From: Scalesia atractyloides
Taxonomy: Eukaryota > Streptophyta > Magnoliopsida > Asterales > Asteraceae
DNA length: 64,000 nucleotides
Assembly (NCBI GenBank): GCA_947069175.1
Contig: CAMTDV010001633.1
Location: forward strand, 56,650,102 to 56,714,101
Direction: 5' to 3'
Positions 1 through 11,614 of the stretch are shown here, piece by piece; position 1 is the stretch's first letter, and each line of letters begins with the position of its first letter. Below the pieces are notes generated by a model, which did not search any database, was not told where the DNA came from, and was given only the letters and a program-made list of their open reading frames with translations. A program made the translations under genes and the position numbers.

Positions 1-2083
1 TCAAATAATTGCGTCCAAGGCATATATATATTCATATATTCTTGTAATTCTTTATTTGTAATTTTTATTGTATTTATTTGTGTACATTATTTCAAGATCC
101 TACTTTATATGTAACTAATACAAAAAATATACACGTAGCACATAATTCATATGACCACTAAATATATATTTTCCGAAAATATATATTTATATCTATTTTT
201 ATCTTTGAAAAACCATAACTTCTTTGCTTGCATTTTTATACAAAAATGTGGGAATTTTTATATTTATTATTTTTAAACAATTTTACTTGTAAGAACCTTG
301 TTCAAATATATTTTCTAAGTGTTTAAATTTTATAACAATTTCGCCATAATTTCCCTAGAAAATGAAGTTTTCCATGTTTTAAACATATCATTTTCTTTTC
401 AAAAACTCATCAACAATTTCCCACAACAATTTATAAACATAAAATCTTATAAAATGTAATAAGATGAACTCATGAACATGTAGTATTTTAGTATGAATTT
501 TAAATATGTCCATTTGTTTAAAAATCATACTTATCTTATAATTTTACCAAACTTTATAGAAAACCATTCATGAACTTATGTTCATCCATCTTTCAAGAAA
601 ACCAAAATTTGCATGTAACAAGTTATACACTTTAACAACTTCAACTTTCATGTTCATCCATTTTATATAACATGTTCGTTATGAATCTTTCAAGATCTTT
701 ATGTACACTTGTTAGATTATGTTTATAATCATCATCTAGCAAGTTTACATATGATGTTCATCATCACTAGCTCAAACTATCAACTAACAACCTTCACAAC
801 ACATCATAAACAACTTGTTTCTTATACTTTTTAGCTTGATTTAAAATGTTCCTCAGCTTTATTTTGTAAGAATCTTTAGATGTTATCTTGTACATAAGTT
901 ATATATACTTAAACAAGATGTAAATGGGTGTTCAAGGGAACTTACTACTAGCACAAGGCTAGGGAAGTATCACACAAGAACAAGAAGATGAAGATGAAGA
1001 AATGTGGTGGTTAATAGCTCCCAAGAGAGTTCCGTCCACTTCCAAAGCTTGATACCTTCTTAATCAACCCTGAGACACACTTTGTTGCACTTGGAATTGC
1101 TTGAACTTGAAAGAAATATGGAGGTGGATGTATGGGGGTGTGGCCATAGGTTTAAGGGGGTTATGGGAGTGTTTTTGTTGCTTGAAGATGATGAGAAGAT
1201 AAGGTTAGTGAAAATGTTAATTGATGTGTCCTTTATGCTTGAATCTCCAACACATTAACTTTAATGTAATTATAACTTACTTCCAACATGCTCAAGATAA
1301 GGGGACAAGAATGCAGGGTGTCTAGGGGGGCCCACATAACCGGCCATGGGGGTTTTGGTTAGGGGTTAACTTTGTTAGTTAACTTAGTTAAGGATTTAGT
1401 TAAGTTTAAGTTAAGTTAGGTAAGGGTGTTTAGGGTTTTAGGGGTTTTTGATGTAATTCATGATGTATGGTGATATATACTAGCTTAACATTGTTAAACA
1501 ATGTTAAGTAGTCCATAAATTATGTCTAGTTAGTATTCAGTTGCTTAACGGGTGTTAGATTCGTCATCGGGTCCTTAAACGGAGATTTAAGCAAATTGTA
1601 GGGATTTTGCATCTTAATGCCATAATTTATGTTATATAAGCATTCTATGATGTTCTACATCATTTCTGGGCTTCCTGAATGTGAAACAATGATGAATGTG
1701 TACTCTGTACGGATTGGACGATTAAGTTGTATGTGCATTATCCGGAAAGCTTTATTATGTAACGTTGCATCCTCAATTATGGTTTTATATATAATTCATG
1801 TTGGTTTTCATTTTGTGCCTCATAACGGACTTTAAGCTGAGTACAGAAGCTATGCTGACATAGCTAGTTTAGTAGGTAAGTCCACTAGTTAATCCGATGC
1901 ATTGTCTTAAACTGTTTTGAGTTGTAACCACTAAAAGAATAATATGCATCATAAAATGTATTTGTGAGTTTTCTAGATGTATGTCATGTAATCATGCAGT
2001 TCGGACGTTCAAAACACATAATAATATAATGTAAAAGGTTGTATTAATTGTACGGAAATTACCCGAAAGTGCTGGTTGTCACA
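1..2083 (-). mobile_element. LTR-like AT-rich sequence, no gene
   Basis: No coding region is supported here; the only ORF (68 codons near 1629) is chance. On the minus strand a TGTGACAACC start lies at 2083 and is followed by a stretch that reads like the beginning of a Ty3/gypsy LTR, so the interval may be an LTR whose element continues left of the window. That is inference from the terminal word and from the integrase relic lying just to the right. The other end of the LTR is not visible, so the boundary and family are uncertain. Confidence 0.35.
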
Positions 2084-2693
2084 TTAAGAGAGTGAGGAGG
2101 AGGCTTATTTATAAGTGGGAGAAGTGGGTTAGGTTGAATTAAATGTTTAAGGTGGTTGGAGGTTGAAAAAGCGGGTGAAAACATTAAAACCCGTAGCTGG
2201 GTAACAGACCTGCATGGTCATGCAATTAGGTGCGTGGTCATGTGTATCACAGCTCGGATGGTCAAGCGAATCAGATGCATGGTCATGTGGATTGCAGCTT
2301 GCATGGTCATGCAATGTCAAGTGCATAGTCATGTGAATGTACAGAATTTCAAGAAACTTTCCAGAATTTGCAGTTTGACCCTTAGAGTTTGATAATTCCA
2401 TCTTTTGTGCTAAAAACTCATAATTAAGCATGTTTTTGGGTATTTAAGGTGTTTGTAAGTATAAAACACGTATGATCACACTCCAAAGTGAATATAAACT
2501 TAAAATATGGTTCGGTTTGGCCTAAAAACGTGTATTTGGTGCTTGATTGTGTAATGTACAAGTTGAGTTTAACATGATTGATATAAAATATGATTTTTTT
2601 CATTATGATCAGTTGTCTCGAATTACAAGTATTGAAATGAAGTACGAACACAAGTTTTGATAAATAGAAAGTACAAAAATACGAAACGTTACA
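2077..2693 (-). mobile_element. Candidate 3' LTR of gypsy relic
   Basis: Read on the minus strand, the interval opens with TGTAACG directly after a purine-rich tract (2694-2709) and can close with ACA at 2077, giving about 617 bp. It follows the integrase relic at the distance expected for a 3' LTR. It contains a degenerate short array based on catggtcatg (about 2213-2335). The limits rest on terminal dinucleotides only; no second LTR is in the window to confirm them. Confidence 0.4.
2213..2335. repeat. Degenerate catggtcatg tandem array
   Basis: The word catggtcatg, with single-base variants, recurs about six times at irregular 20-30 bp spacing. Several copies are extended to tgcatggtcatgca, which is nearly palindromic. 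The array lies in the candidate LTR. It accounts for the histidine- and methionine-rich chance ORFs on both strands, which are not genes. Confidence 0.6.
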
Positions 2694-2709
2694 GTCTTCC
2701 CTACTTTAA
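2694..2709 (-). other. Polypurine tract of gypsy relic
   Basis: The minus strand reads AAAGTAGGGAAGAC immediately before the TGTAACG LTR start. This is the position and composition of a plus-strand priming tract in a Ty3/gypsy element. Confidence 0.5.
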
Positions 2710-2950
2710 GAAATTTCGTCCCGAAATTTATTCAAGAGGAAGACTCGAGGAAAAGATGCGGGTACTCGTTCTTCATGTCATCTTCCTGTTCCCAAGTGAA
2801 TTCCACACTGTGTTTTCCTTCCCAACGAACCTTGACGATAGGAATACGACTTCGCCTAAGTTGTTTCATTCCACAATCCATGATTTCGACCGGTTTCTCA
2901 ACGAAGTGCATGGACTCGTTGACACATATGTCATCGAGTGGAATTTGAAG

Positions 2951-4248
2951 TCATTCGTTGGCTAAACACTTATTGGGATTAGGTACATGGAACGCCGGGT
3001 GTACGTTGTTAAGCTCTTGAGGTAAGTCGAGGCGATAAGCTACTTTGCCAATCCTTTCGAGAATTTTGAAAGGACCTACAAAGCGTGGAGCAAGTTTGCC
3101 CTTTTTACCAAAACGGACGACTCCCTTCCAAGGAGATACTTTGAGAAGTATGAGGCCACCAACATTGAATTCTAAAGGTTTGCGACGCTTGACGGCGTAA
3201 CTCTTTTGTCGACTTCTTGCCTTAAGGAGGTTGTCGCGGATTTGCAAGATCATGTTCGTTGTCTCTTGTATGAGCTCGGTACCGGTGAACTGTGCTTTGC
3301 CGACTCATGCCAACAAATATGCGAACGACGTTTTCGACCATACAACGCTTCAAAATGTGCCACTTGAATACTAGCGTGGTAACTGTTATTGTACGAGAAC
3401 TCTACCAAGGGTAAATGCACATTTTAATTTCCACCAAAATCGATGACGTAAGAACGAAGCATGTCTTCGAGAGTTTGAGTTGTACGCTCGGTTTGACCGT
3501 CGGATTGAGAGTAAAAAACGGTACTGAGGTTAAGTTGGGTACCCATGGTGGTTTGGAATGTTTGTCAGATACGAGAAATGAAACGACCATCGCGATCTGA
3601 AATGATGTTGATGGGAATGCCATGATGGCAAATGATTTCTTCAGTATAGATACGAGCCAATTTCTCGAATCGATAATCTTCCCGAATAGGGAGGAAGTGA
3701 GTTGATTTGGTCAACCTATCGATGATTACCCAAACGCTATCGTGCCCAAATGATGTTCGTGGGAGCTTGGTAATAAAATCCATTTCTATGCTTTCCCATT
3801 TCTACATCGAGATTTCGAGTTGTTCAAGTAAACCCGAAGGTTTTTGGTGTTCAACTTTCAAGTTGGAAAATATGAGACATTTGGATACGAAGATGGCAAT
3901 GTCTTTCTTCATGCCCGACCACCAATAGGTTTGATGGAGATCTAGGTACGTTTTGTCGGCACCGAGGTGAATGGAGTATCAGGAATCATGTGCTTCGTCA
4001 TCAAGAGATCAGTTATGTTGTCACGGTTTGGAACCAATATGCATTCGAGATAATGGAGAATGCCGTTGGGTTTAGTCACTAGTTGGCGTTCGGCACCACA
4101 CTTCATCTCGTCATACAAATTGTTTTTGTTGGCGGATGAGTATTGGGCCTCGCGAATACGAGATTGTATGTCAGTTTGGAGTTGAAAACAACAAATACTT
4201 TGGAGTTGGAATGGCTTTTTTGGCTAAGAGTATCGACCACGAGATTCG
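2951..4248 (-). pseudogene. Ty3/gypsy pol relic: RNase H end and integrase
   Basis: The minus strand encodes, in several broken frames, the end of RNase H (around 4248-4200), the linker and zinc-binding region (about 4150-3900), the integrase core (3783-3565) and the integrase C-terminal region (3253-2951). The core keeps the words DFITKLP, DRLTKS, ICHHG and ISDRDGRF, which contain the first two aspartates of the DDE triad. The C-terminal part keeps VSPWKGVVRFGKKGKL and GPFKILERIG, typical of chromovirus-like integrases. Frameshifts and stops break it throughout, and the upstream pol is cut off at about 4248, so it is a dead 3' fragment. The family assignment is firm; the lineage within gypsy is not. 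Confidence 0.88.
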
Positions 4249-4778
4249 CTTTAAAATCCAGTTAATTATCCTGCAAAATCCAGTTGCAGATTGTTTAGCA
4301 GGGTTTTGGTGATTACAATTCATGGTCAAAGTAAATTCACCAACGTATTTGAATATAATAAAGCAATGAATATCTAAGCACAAATTATGTACCACCAAAA
4401 ACTTTATTATATAAAATTTTCTACACCAACTAATTTCACATCAACAGACATGATTGAGCCTCAAAAATTTTAATAATAGCAGTGGAGTTATGTAAATTGT
4501 TCTCTAAGAAGAATTTGTTCATAACAATAGGGAGCGGCTGCAAAAGAGTAATACGTATTATTAAAACAAATTTTAATTATAGTATTAGCATTATGATTAA
4601 TAACATAATTTATAACAAAAAAAAATTTGAAGACATATATGAAAATGTTTACCAAATGAGATGAAACATGATCCAGTAGAATCTGTAAAAACCGTGTTTC
4701 TTCTCAACAAGACATTACCTGATAATTGATTATAAAATAATATAAATATATGACTTCAAGATATGATTTTAATAACAA
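4249..4778. other. AT-rich spacer, nothing recognised
   Basis: Between the truncated gypsy relic and the Helitron end I see no gene. The short ORFs on both strands have no recognisable motif. A duplicated word aaaatccagtt occurs at about 4254 and 4275. Confidence 0.5.
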
Positions 4779-4794
4779 CTAGCTTTTTGATAAT

Positions 4795-4809
4795 CGCCGC
4801 GTTGCGGCG
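4795..4809 (-). other. Helitron 3'-terminal hairpin
   Basis: cgccgc-gtt-gcggcg forms a perfect 6-bp GC stem with a 3-nt loop in AT-rich surroundings, 12 nt from the CTAG terminus. A second small hairpin, gcgc-gtt-gcgc, follows at about 4861-4871. Confidence 0.6.
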
Positions 4810-4954
4810 AACTTCTTTTGTTATTAGTCCGTGTTTACATGTATTTTGAAATTACTACAAGCGCGTTGCGCACGAAACCGCTGACAAAAATAAAAGGAAA
4901 ATATAGAAAAAAAAAACACTAAAAGATAACCGAAAGAAAATCAACCAAGAAAGT

Positions 4955-5415
4955 TGTATGGTAATGATGTTGTTCGTATGAAACCCATGGTCAGAGATGA
5001 GCAAATGGTTCTGGGTACCGGGACCGAATTTCCCGAACCGAAATACCTTAAGTACCAACTCGGTACAGACTTTTGGTGTTCCTGGTACCGGTTCGCTACC
5101 GGTTTTTACCTTTATATACCAGCAGTAACGGTATTTTCGGTTCCAATACTAATTCAGTATCGGTTAGCACCGAACTAATCCATACTCCTGAAACTAAAAA
5201 AATCATTAAAAGTTGAAGAAAATCGACAAACAAAGTTGCACGATACCGTTGTTCGTACAGTACTCGTGATCAAGGATGAGCAAATGGTACCGGGATTACC
5301 GAATTTCCAGAACTAAAAGATTTTCAAAATCAATTCGGTACCTAGTTTTGGCGCTTTCTGTACCAGGTTGGTGCCTTTTTTACCTTCATATACTGATAAC
5401 AACCGGACCGTACAG
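4955..5415. repeat. Imperfect duplication rich in GGTACC/CCGGT
   Basis: A block from about 4955 (shared word gatgagcaaatggt at 4996) recurs from about 5234 (same word at 5274), roughly 280 bp apart. Both copies continue with ggtaccgg and accgaatttcc words and a run of gtacc motifs. The copies are strongly diverged. The two ORFs that cross them (74 and 78 codons) are repeat translations rather than genes. Confidence 0.6.
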
Positions 5416-5439
5416 ATATTTTCGATACCAGTACCAGCT

Positions 5440-5860
5440 GATATCAAATTTATCCAACTTAAAAAGCAAAGAAAATAAAGGGAAAAAATGTATATATTAT
5501 TATACTATTTAAAACACTATTCATATACTTTGTTTTTTAATATATAGATAATGATATCAAATTTATCCAACTTAAAAAGCAAAGAAAATAAAGGAAAAAA
5601 ATGTATATATTATTATACTATTTAAAACACTATTGATATACTTTGTTTTTGAATATATAGATAATGATATCAAATTTATCCAACTTAAAAAGCAAAGAAA
5701 ATAAAGGGAAAAAATGTATATATTATTATATTATGTAAAACACTATTCATATACTTTGTTAAAATAAAGGGAAAAAATGTATATATTATTATACTATTTA
5801 AAACACTATTCATATACTTTGTTTTTTAATATATAGATAATTTTTAATATATAGATAATA
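5440..5860. repeat. 113-bp minisatellite, about 3.7 copies
   Basis: Unit starts gatatcaaatttatccaact lie at 5440, 5553 and 5666, so the first two units are exactly 113 bp. The third is cut to about 95 bp, and a fourth starts inside the unit at about 5761. A short partial duplication of the unit end (tttttaatatatagataa) closes the array near 5860. Units differ by only a few bases, so the array is younger than the surrounding relics. Confidence 0.92.
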
Positions 5861-7305
5861 TGATATGTTCCACATTGGTTATATTCAGTTGAGTTGAACA
5901 TAATCATAAAATCAAACAATCTAGTTTGAAAAAATATACACAAATACTGAATATTTAAAGACTATTGAACAAAAGTTTATAACTCGGGAACCCTATAAAA
6001 ATGCGAATGCGAATATAACTACAAACCAATAGTTCAAATTAGAACTATGTAAATAAGTTTTATAAAACTAACAAGAAAGTCATATCCAAATTTATGCATT
6101 TAGTATGTGTGTATATATGTATGACTTTTTAAAGACAACAACAACAAAAATGACCGGAAATTATATAGAGAATTATTAATCTAAAATCGTTAAATAGTAA
6201 CATAATTAAAACTAAAAACTTATAGAAATATTTATAATTATAAGCTGGAATTGAAGAAATTTAGTAATACAAAAAGTTATAAACCTATATCAAACTTGTA
6301 GGGAGAGCTGTAATAGTAGAAAGATAAAAAAGAAGATTAACATAAAATTAGCAAACATTTCGCGCCAAATAATGAATGTTAATAACGTTCAGATCGAGAT
6401 AACAAACAAAACTTCTTTCGGCTACAAGTTATAGTATTCGAGAACGTTCAGATCCACGAATCGTTTCATGTTAAAACGTTACAATGGATAGAAAAACTTA
6501 CATGTGTGTCGTCGGCTTCCAGTAGTCAATTACGAAATTTAGGGTTTAAGATATGGATTAAAAATTCATTGGTATATGTCAAACAGAATGAAACTTACGA
6601 ACTGAAAACAAAAACAAAAATCACTGGTATATCTCATTATTTTTAGTTTATATTTATGAATTGGAAACCATGATAATTATCGTTATTTATTTTAGTTTAT
6701 TCCTTAATTTGTGTACTATGTCATATAAACAACTTTAGGAAACTTATAAATGTGTTTTTTTAACTGGTAATTAAACACAACTTTTTTTAGTAAACTTTGA
6801 ATAAAAAAAATTAATAGATTGAAGATAAAAACATTGACGTTATACACAATTCTTAAGTTTAACAAAAAATCAAAGTTACATTAAATTATACATTTTGAAA
6901 AGTATAATTAGAATTCGAAATTTAAATATTTCTCGATTACTTACCAAAACATTAATGCCTGATATGAAAAAATGTAAATTTATGCGACAGTATTCACAAT
7001 CAAGCAGAAGTCATCGGACCCAAAAGTTTATATAAAACGTAGATTTTTTAAACATTATAAACAATAATTAATAGACGTTATTACTTATTTCGTTTTTTGC
7101 AACCGAAAGTATTTCTAATATTTATTATGTTGCTTTCTAAACTAATAAATCCTTCTTTGGCCATCAAAATTAATTAGTTAGAAAAATTAATACAACCACA
7201 TTTCAAAACCAAGTTATGTAAAAACCAAAATACGATTGTTGACAAAGTATCCCTGGCGTGTACCCAATTTATTTATTAAATATATATAATAGATAAGATA
7301 ATAGA

Positions 7306-8149
7306 TGTCTCTCAAAACTTATTACGTGTTCATACCAAGAACACCCATATTGGTAATGTGATTAGCCGTGAAGTGGCAAAGACCACACCTCATATTATAA
7401 TACCCTCTACACCATCTCCCAGGACGTGATTCGATCAAAATTGATGTTAGCGTGATTGTGAAAACGCCAAGTGAGGGACTTGGTCTTAAAGGAGAAGCTT
7501 GATGCCATATGTCACATAATGCTTAAGAAAAGACTTGATCTTCAAGCTCCACCACACATGGTATAATATATAAAAGTTATACATTAAGAGTTTGAATTTA
7601 GGGTCTTGTGATTAATATAAAAGTTGATTAGATTGGTGTGCCCTACCTCAACGACTTTACTTTAACTTCAATCAACGTCCATTAATTTGATAATAACTAT
7701 AATCTTTTCCATAAAATGCGCTAATTGTTTTTAGCTTCTATTCTTTCTTTAGGTAAACCATTCACCCATTTGGTAAACAATAACATCGAATATAATGATT
7801 GTTTGTTAAGAAAGACAATAACGTACACATTTAACTTTCTTTTGTAAAAAGTAATTGATTTGTTTTATAGTTTTATAAGATAGGGAAATTGGTGAAATTA
7901 AGAACTATTATTCGAAACAATGGTAGCTTATCCTTGCCCCTCCTCCGAGTGGGCCTTTACATTCAAATAACGATCGTGTTGGTAATGACTCGATGGGTTT
8001 TCAGGTTTACCCATTTGTTTACTTTTTAAGTTTTGTTTTTTTTTTGTTTTTTAGATTTTCTTTTGATATATAATAACTTAAATAGGGTGTTTTATTATAT
8101 CAAAATTAAAAGTTTAATAAAGGTTTACATAACAAAGTATGAGTGTGAA
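7306..8149. other. AT-rich spacer, nothing recognised
   Basis: Between the Helitron and the LINE relic I see no gene, repeat array or terminal structure that I can support. Confidence 0.5.
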
Positions 8150-8990
8150 GTTAGAACAGTGACGAGTAGCTATAGAGGGTGAAGTTTAAGGATTAGTAGA
8201 TCTAAGACCGAGTACATGTATTCTGATTTTAGTGTCGTAGGCAACGACGAGGACACTCGAATCATCATTGAGGGTCAAGTGGTTTTGCAGGTGGCCAAAT
8301 TAAAGTATTTAGGATCGTTTGTACAAAAAGATGAGCAGATAGATGGTGACTTTGTCCCTTGCCACATCCAAGTTGGATGGTGTGGGTGGAGAACAGTCAT
8401 AGGGTTTTTTGCGATAGAAGGTTTCCAACTAAACTTAAAGAGAAACTTTATAGGGTTGCAATTAGACCTGTTATGCTATATGGGACCCACTATCGAGCAT
8501 CAAGAAAGTAAAAGAACGCAAGATGGAAGAATCAGAAATGAGAATGATGAGGTGGATGTGTGAGCACACAAGGGTAAATCATATAAGAAATGAGGTTTTT
8601 TGGGAGAGCTTGGGAGTAACTAGTATATCATATAAGATAAAGGGCAGAAGATTGAGATGGTTTTGGCATTTGAAGAAGCGGTAGATGACAAAGCCAATTA
8701 AAGTGGTTAAAACCCTCAATAGGGATGGGAGGAAAAGTAGAGACATGTCCAAATTGACTTGGGATTAGCAAATTAAGCAGGATTTATTAGGGTTACACAT
8801 CTTTGAAAACATGGACCATGATAGGAGTTCACGGAGACACAAGATTAAGGTTAAGAATTTTTATGGGATGGTACATCTGTGTTTTAGGCGTGTGTCATAT
8901 GGGCTTAGATTTGCATGCACGTTAGGTGCTATTTACATGTATTTGTCATCTTGTATTTATATTTATAGGTTGTTTTCAATGTAATATTTG
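8150..8990 (+). pseudogene. RTE-type LINE relic, reverse transcriptase C-terminal part
   Basis: The readable stretch (8186-8563) keeps SRSKTEYM, then KLKYLGSFVQKDEQIDGD, then a degraded QVGW..WR, the order found near the end of RTE-clade LINE reverse transcriptases. After a frameshift the next frame keeps EMRMMRWMCEHTR, then RLRWFW, again in the family order. Frameshifts and stops between these blocks make it a dead fragment, with the N-terminal endonuclease and most of the RT missing (5' truncation is usual for LINEs). The end of the 3' region is not sharply defined; it abuts the PIF/Harbinger element at about 9024. Family call from motif order; confidence is good for LINE and moderate for RTE. 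Confidence 0.8.
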
Positions 8991-9024
8991 TCTTGTTCTG
9001 GCATGTACTCTTTCACCCTTGTTA

Positions 9025-9027
9025 TTA
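9025..9027. other. TTA target-site duplication (left)
   Basis: This pairs with TTA at 11612-11614 and brackets the PIF/Harbinger element; TTA/TAA is the expected target. Confidence 0.75.
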
Positions 9028-9646
9028 GACCGCAGGGTGTGGAGCGTTTTATAGGGCGGGGGATGCCATGCAATGCTGGCTAAGCCATCGGGCCAGCGTT
9101 GGCCACGGCATTGCCCCACTGATGTGCCTTTGAAGTGTCACACCCCAACCGATGGCGGAAACATCGGGATGAGACGAAATGAAATTGCAAGATACTTCAT
9201 AACTCTAATTGTGACAAGTATTTAATAATTGCTTTTTACGTTGCTTGAACTAGGAGCACCACAAGTTTAAAATAAATAATGGGTACCATAAGTATTCAAA
9301 TAAATAAACTTCATTTCATTAAAATGATTTTTGTACAAGTATTGGAATCGAGATACAACAGGATTGAAAATAAATTACTATACAACGAACATTAAAATTT
9401 AAATGCGTTTCTATGCAATCCTACTAGATTCATCTGTCACAATCCTGCAACATGTAATAAAAGTATGGATCAGTACAAAAGCACTGGCGATCATACAAGT
9501 TTGAATATAAGTATATGTATAAAAAAAGTTTGTCTCAAATCTACATGGCATTTTATATTCAAGTTGAAACGAACATACATAAACAACTTACACATAGCAA
9601 ATAGTATATAATTAAAATCTTTAACTAGCATGCATAACAACCTAAG

Positions 9647-9769
9647 CATAACAATATCATGGGAATACAAGCTGAAACTAACAAGCATAAACAACCTAAG
9701 CATAACAATATCATGGAAATACAAGTTGAAACTAACAAGCATAAACAACCTAAGCATAACATTGAACGT
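9647..9769. repeat. 54-bp tandem repeat, 2.3 copies
   Basis: Units beginning cataacaatatcatgg start at 9647 and 9701, and a partial third starts at 9755. The two full units differ at only a few positions. The array explains the repetitive 88-codon minus-strand ORF, which is not a gene. Confidence 0.85.
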
Positions 9770-10149
9770 GTTCGATGGTTTGAGTGTTTAATTTAATCGA
9801 TTGCGTATAGTGGATTTTGTATACATGTTGCACCCAAAAATGCGCTAAAGCGTAAAAAGGGTCGAGTATGCTCACATTTTTGCAAAGTTTCCTTTGGTGA
9901 TTCCGTGAAGAGTTAGATATTAGAGCTTCAAAGCTTCATTTAAAACACTTAGTGTTTTCTTTTAGAACTCTTAGAGTTCTCTTCCTTGCTTGGAAGATTT
10001 GAGAGAAGTAGAGAGGTTGAGAAGAATGGTTGGAACACTTAGTGTCCTTTTAAAATTCTTGATTTAGATAGATTGAGAGAATTAAAGAGATGGATAGAAG
10101 AATGGTGTGAAGAAAATGGTAGAAGGAGGTTGATATTTATATGTAGAGA

Positions 10150-10440
10150 AGGTGAAAATGGTGAAATATGATTGGTTAAAAAAGGTGGAAGAGGATTGAA
10201 AAAATGATTGGTGGAGAAAGGAGGTGAAAAAGGATGAAATATAATTGGTTAAAGAAGGTGGAAGAGGATTGAAAAGATGATTGGTGGAGAAAGGAGGTGG
10301 AAAAAGGGTGAAATATGATTGGTTAAAGAAGGTGGAAGAGGATTGAAAAGATGATTGGTGGAGAAAGGAGATGGAAAAAGGTGAAATATGATTGGTTAAA
10401 GAAGGTAGAAGAGGATTGATGAGGTGGAAAGATGATTGGT
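10150..10440. repeat. About 73-bp tandem repeat, 4 copies
   Basis: The words gaaatatgattggttaaa, gtggaagaggattgaaa and gattggtggagaaagga repeat in the same order four times at about 73-bp spacing. The last copy is rearranged. The array lies within the solo LTR. Confidence 0.85.
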
Positions 10441-10987
10441 ATGTTTCTTGGTATTCTTGAGTATATATTATGTAATTGAGTATATATTAAAAAGTGTAAA
10501 AGTATAATTCAAGGATTGAGGATGTGCGTATGAGTATTTATGCGTATAATTGTGCCGGTTTGCGTATATATACGTATTTATATGATCGGTTGCGTGAATC
10601 AAAAATTATGTATAAAATATGAATTTTATTATGATTAACGCCTCGAATTGTGAGATTGAATTAAAAAACGAATGTAAGGTTTCTAAAATTAGAATACGAA
10701 TACGAACATTTTTAAAATAGTAATATGAAGATACAGGGTGTTACATAAAGCCTGGCGTGGGGCGGGGCGGGGGAGGTGAGGTGGCTGGCTGGGATTGGCT
10801 GGGAGAGATGACCGTTTGGGGTAGCCATTTGGGCTAGCCGTTGGGGATGACGGTTTAGCTAAGTAAAATCAAATTTTTAAAAAATATAAATACTCATCCA
10901 AAACTACATTTTTTCACATATATTTTCTTCAACCAAAACCAAACACAAATAACAAATCTTCATCCAAAACCACACCAAAAAACAAAA

Positions 10988-11310
10988 ATGGTTCATTGGA
11001 CCGAGGAGGAGGAAATAGCACTAGTGACGACGACTGTTGACGCCAACGAACCCTACGTCGCGGTCAAACCACCTATTGGACACAAGCGTTTCAGCAATAC
11101 CAACAACATGTCGGGAACGCACGTCACAACTTAAGTGCGTGTCAACATAAGTGGCGTGAGCTAAAACCGGTTTAAAGTTTGCTTCGACCGTTCCCTGCGG
11201 GCGACTTGACCCACGATGAACGAGTGGAGATCGCGAAGATTGAGTGTAGGCATGATGGGAATGCAGATTTTCGTTGGGTTCCCCACTTTAATATTTACCG
11301 TACTTTGTAA
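10988..11310 (+). pseudogene. Myb/SANT-like protein of PIF/Harbinger, frameshifted
   Basis: The start is the ATG at 10988 and the frame opens HWTEEEEIAL, the tryptophan- and acid-rich beginning of the Myb-like DNA-binding partner encoded by PIF/Harbinger elements. Downstream, in shifted frames, it keeps a QHKWREL word and ends DFRWVPHFNIYRTL before TAA at 11308. The total of 323 nt is not a multiple of three and there are in-frame stops, so it is broken. In this family the protein binds element ends and helps bring the transposase to the nucleus. Here it stands without a transposase gene. Plant homologues are often annotated in unrelated ways because of a fused NAM-associated domain. Confidence 0.65.
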
Positions 11311-11611
11311 TTTTTTTAGGATTTATTATGAAGTTTTTTAGTTTTTTAGGATTTATTAAGTAGTTTTTTAATTTTTTAGGATTTAATAAGTAGATTTTTT
11401 TTTAAAAAAAATTAGGATTTTATGTAACTTTTTTTTAATTAATATACGTTTGTGTTTTATTATATAAAAATGTCAACTAAAAATAGATATATATCCACAT
11501 GTCACCCTATGCCGGCTACTAGGCTACTGGGTTTTGTTGTTATTACTGGTGGAGCCCACACTACCCACGTGTCGAGCCATGCCCCCAACCCAAGGCTCCC
11601 ACCCCGCGGTC

Positions 11612-11614
11612 TTA
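11612..11614. other. TTA target-site duplication (right)
   Basis: This is the right-hand partner of 9025-9027. Confidence 0.75.

Larger units (their letters stand above)
4779..7305 (-). mobile_element. Probable non-autonomous Helitron
   Basis: On the minus strand the element would start with TC (7305-7304, in TCTATTATCTTATC) and end with CTAG at 4779. The terminal CTAG is preceded, 12 nt inside, by a 6-bp-stem hairpin. The base before the 5' TC is A and the base after CTAG is T, as expected for insertion between A and T. No target duplication is seen, also as expected. The 2.5-kb interior has no Rep/helicase coding. It holds a duplicated GGTACC-rich block and a 113-bp minisatellite. The 3' end is the stronger call; the 5' end rests on the TC word and flanking A. 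Confidence 0.55.
9136..10745. mobile_element. Solo LTR, 1,610 bp
   Basis: It begins TGTCACACCCC and ends GGGTGTTACA, a good LTR terminal pair. The flanking 5-mers are tgaag (9131-9135) and taaag (10746-10750), a target duplication with one mismatch. No internal retrotransposon region or second LTR is present, so it is a solo LTR left by LTR-LTR recombination. The first 27 bp closely resemble those of the longer LTR at 23872, so the two are related. It holds two minisatellites. Joining 9135 to 10746 restores one continuous PIF/Harbinger element, which supports the boundaries. Confidence 0.8.
9028..11611 (+). mobile_element. PIF/Harbinger element carrying only a Myb-like ORF
   Basis: The left end GACCGCAGGGTG at 9028 and the reverse complement of the right end (GACCGCGGGGTG at 11611) are near-matching inverted repeats. 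Both are flanked by TTA (9025-9027 and 11612-11614), the 3-bp target duplication of this superfamily. A solo LTR (9136-10745) interrupts it; without that the element is about 974 bp. It has a Myb/SANT-like ORF (10988-11310) and no transposase, so it is a deletion derivative that would need a transposase in trans. Confidence 0.8.

Noticed and set aside
5440..5860. Possible CRISPR-like array
   Set aside because: Units are contiguous 113-bp tandem copies without unique spacers; this is a minisatellite in a plant genome. The same applies to the arrays at 9647, 10150, 17640, 19488, 20375, 24679 and 25508.
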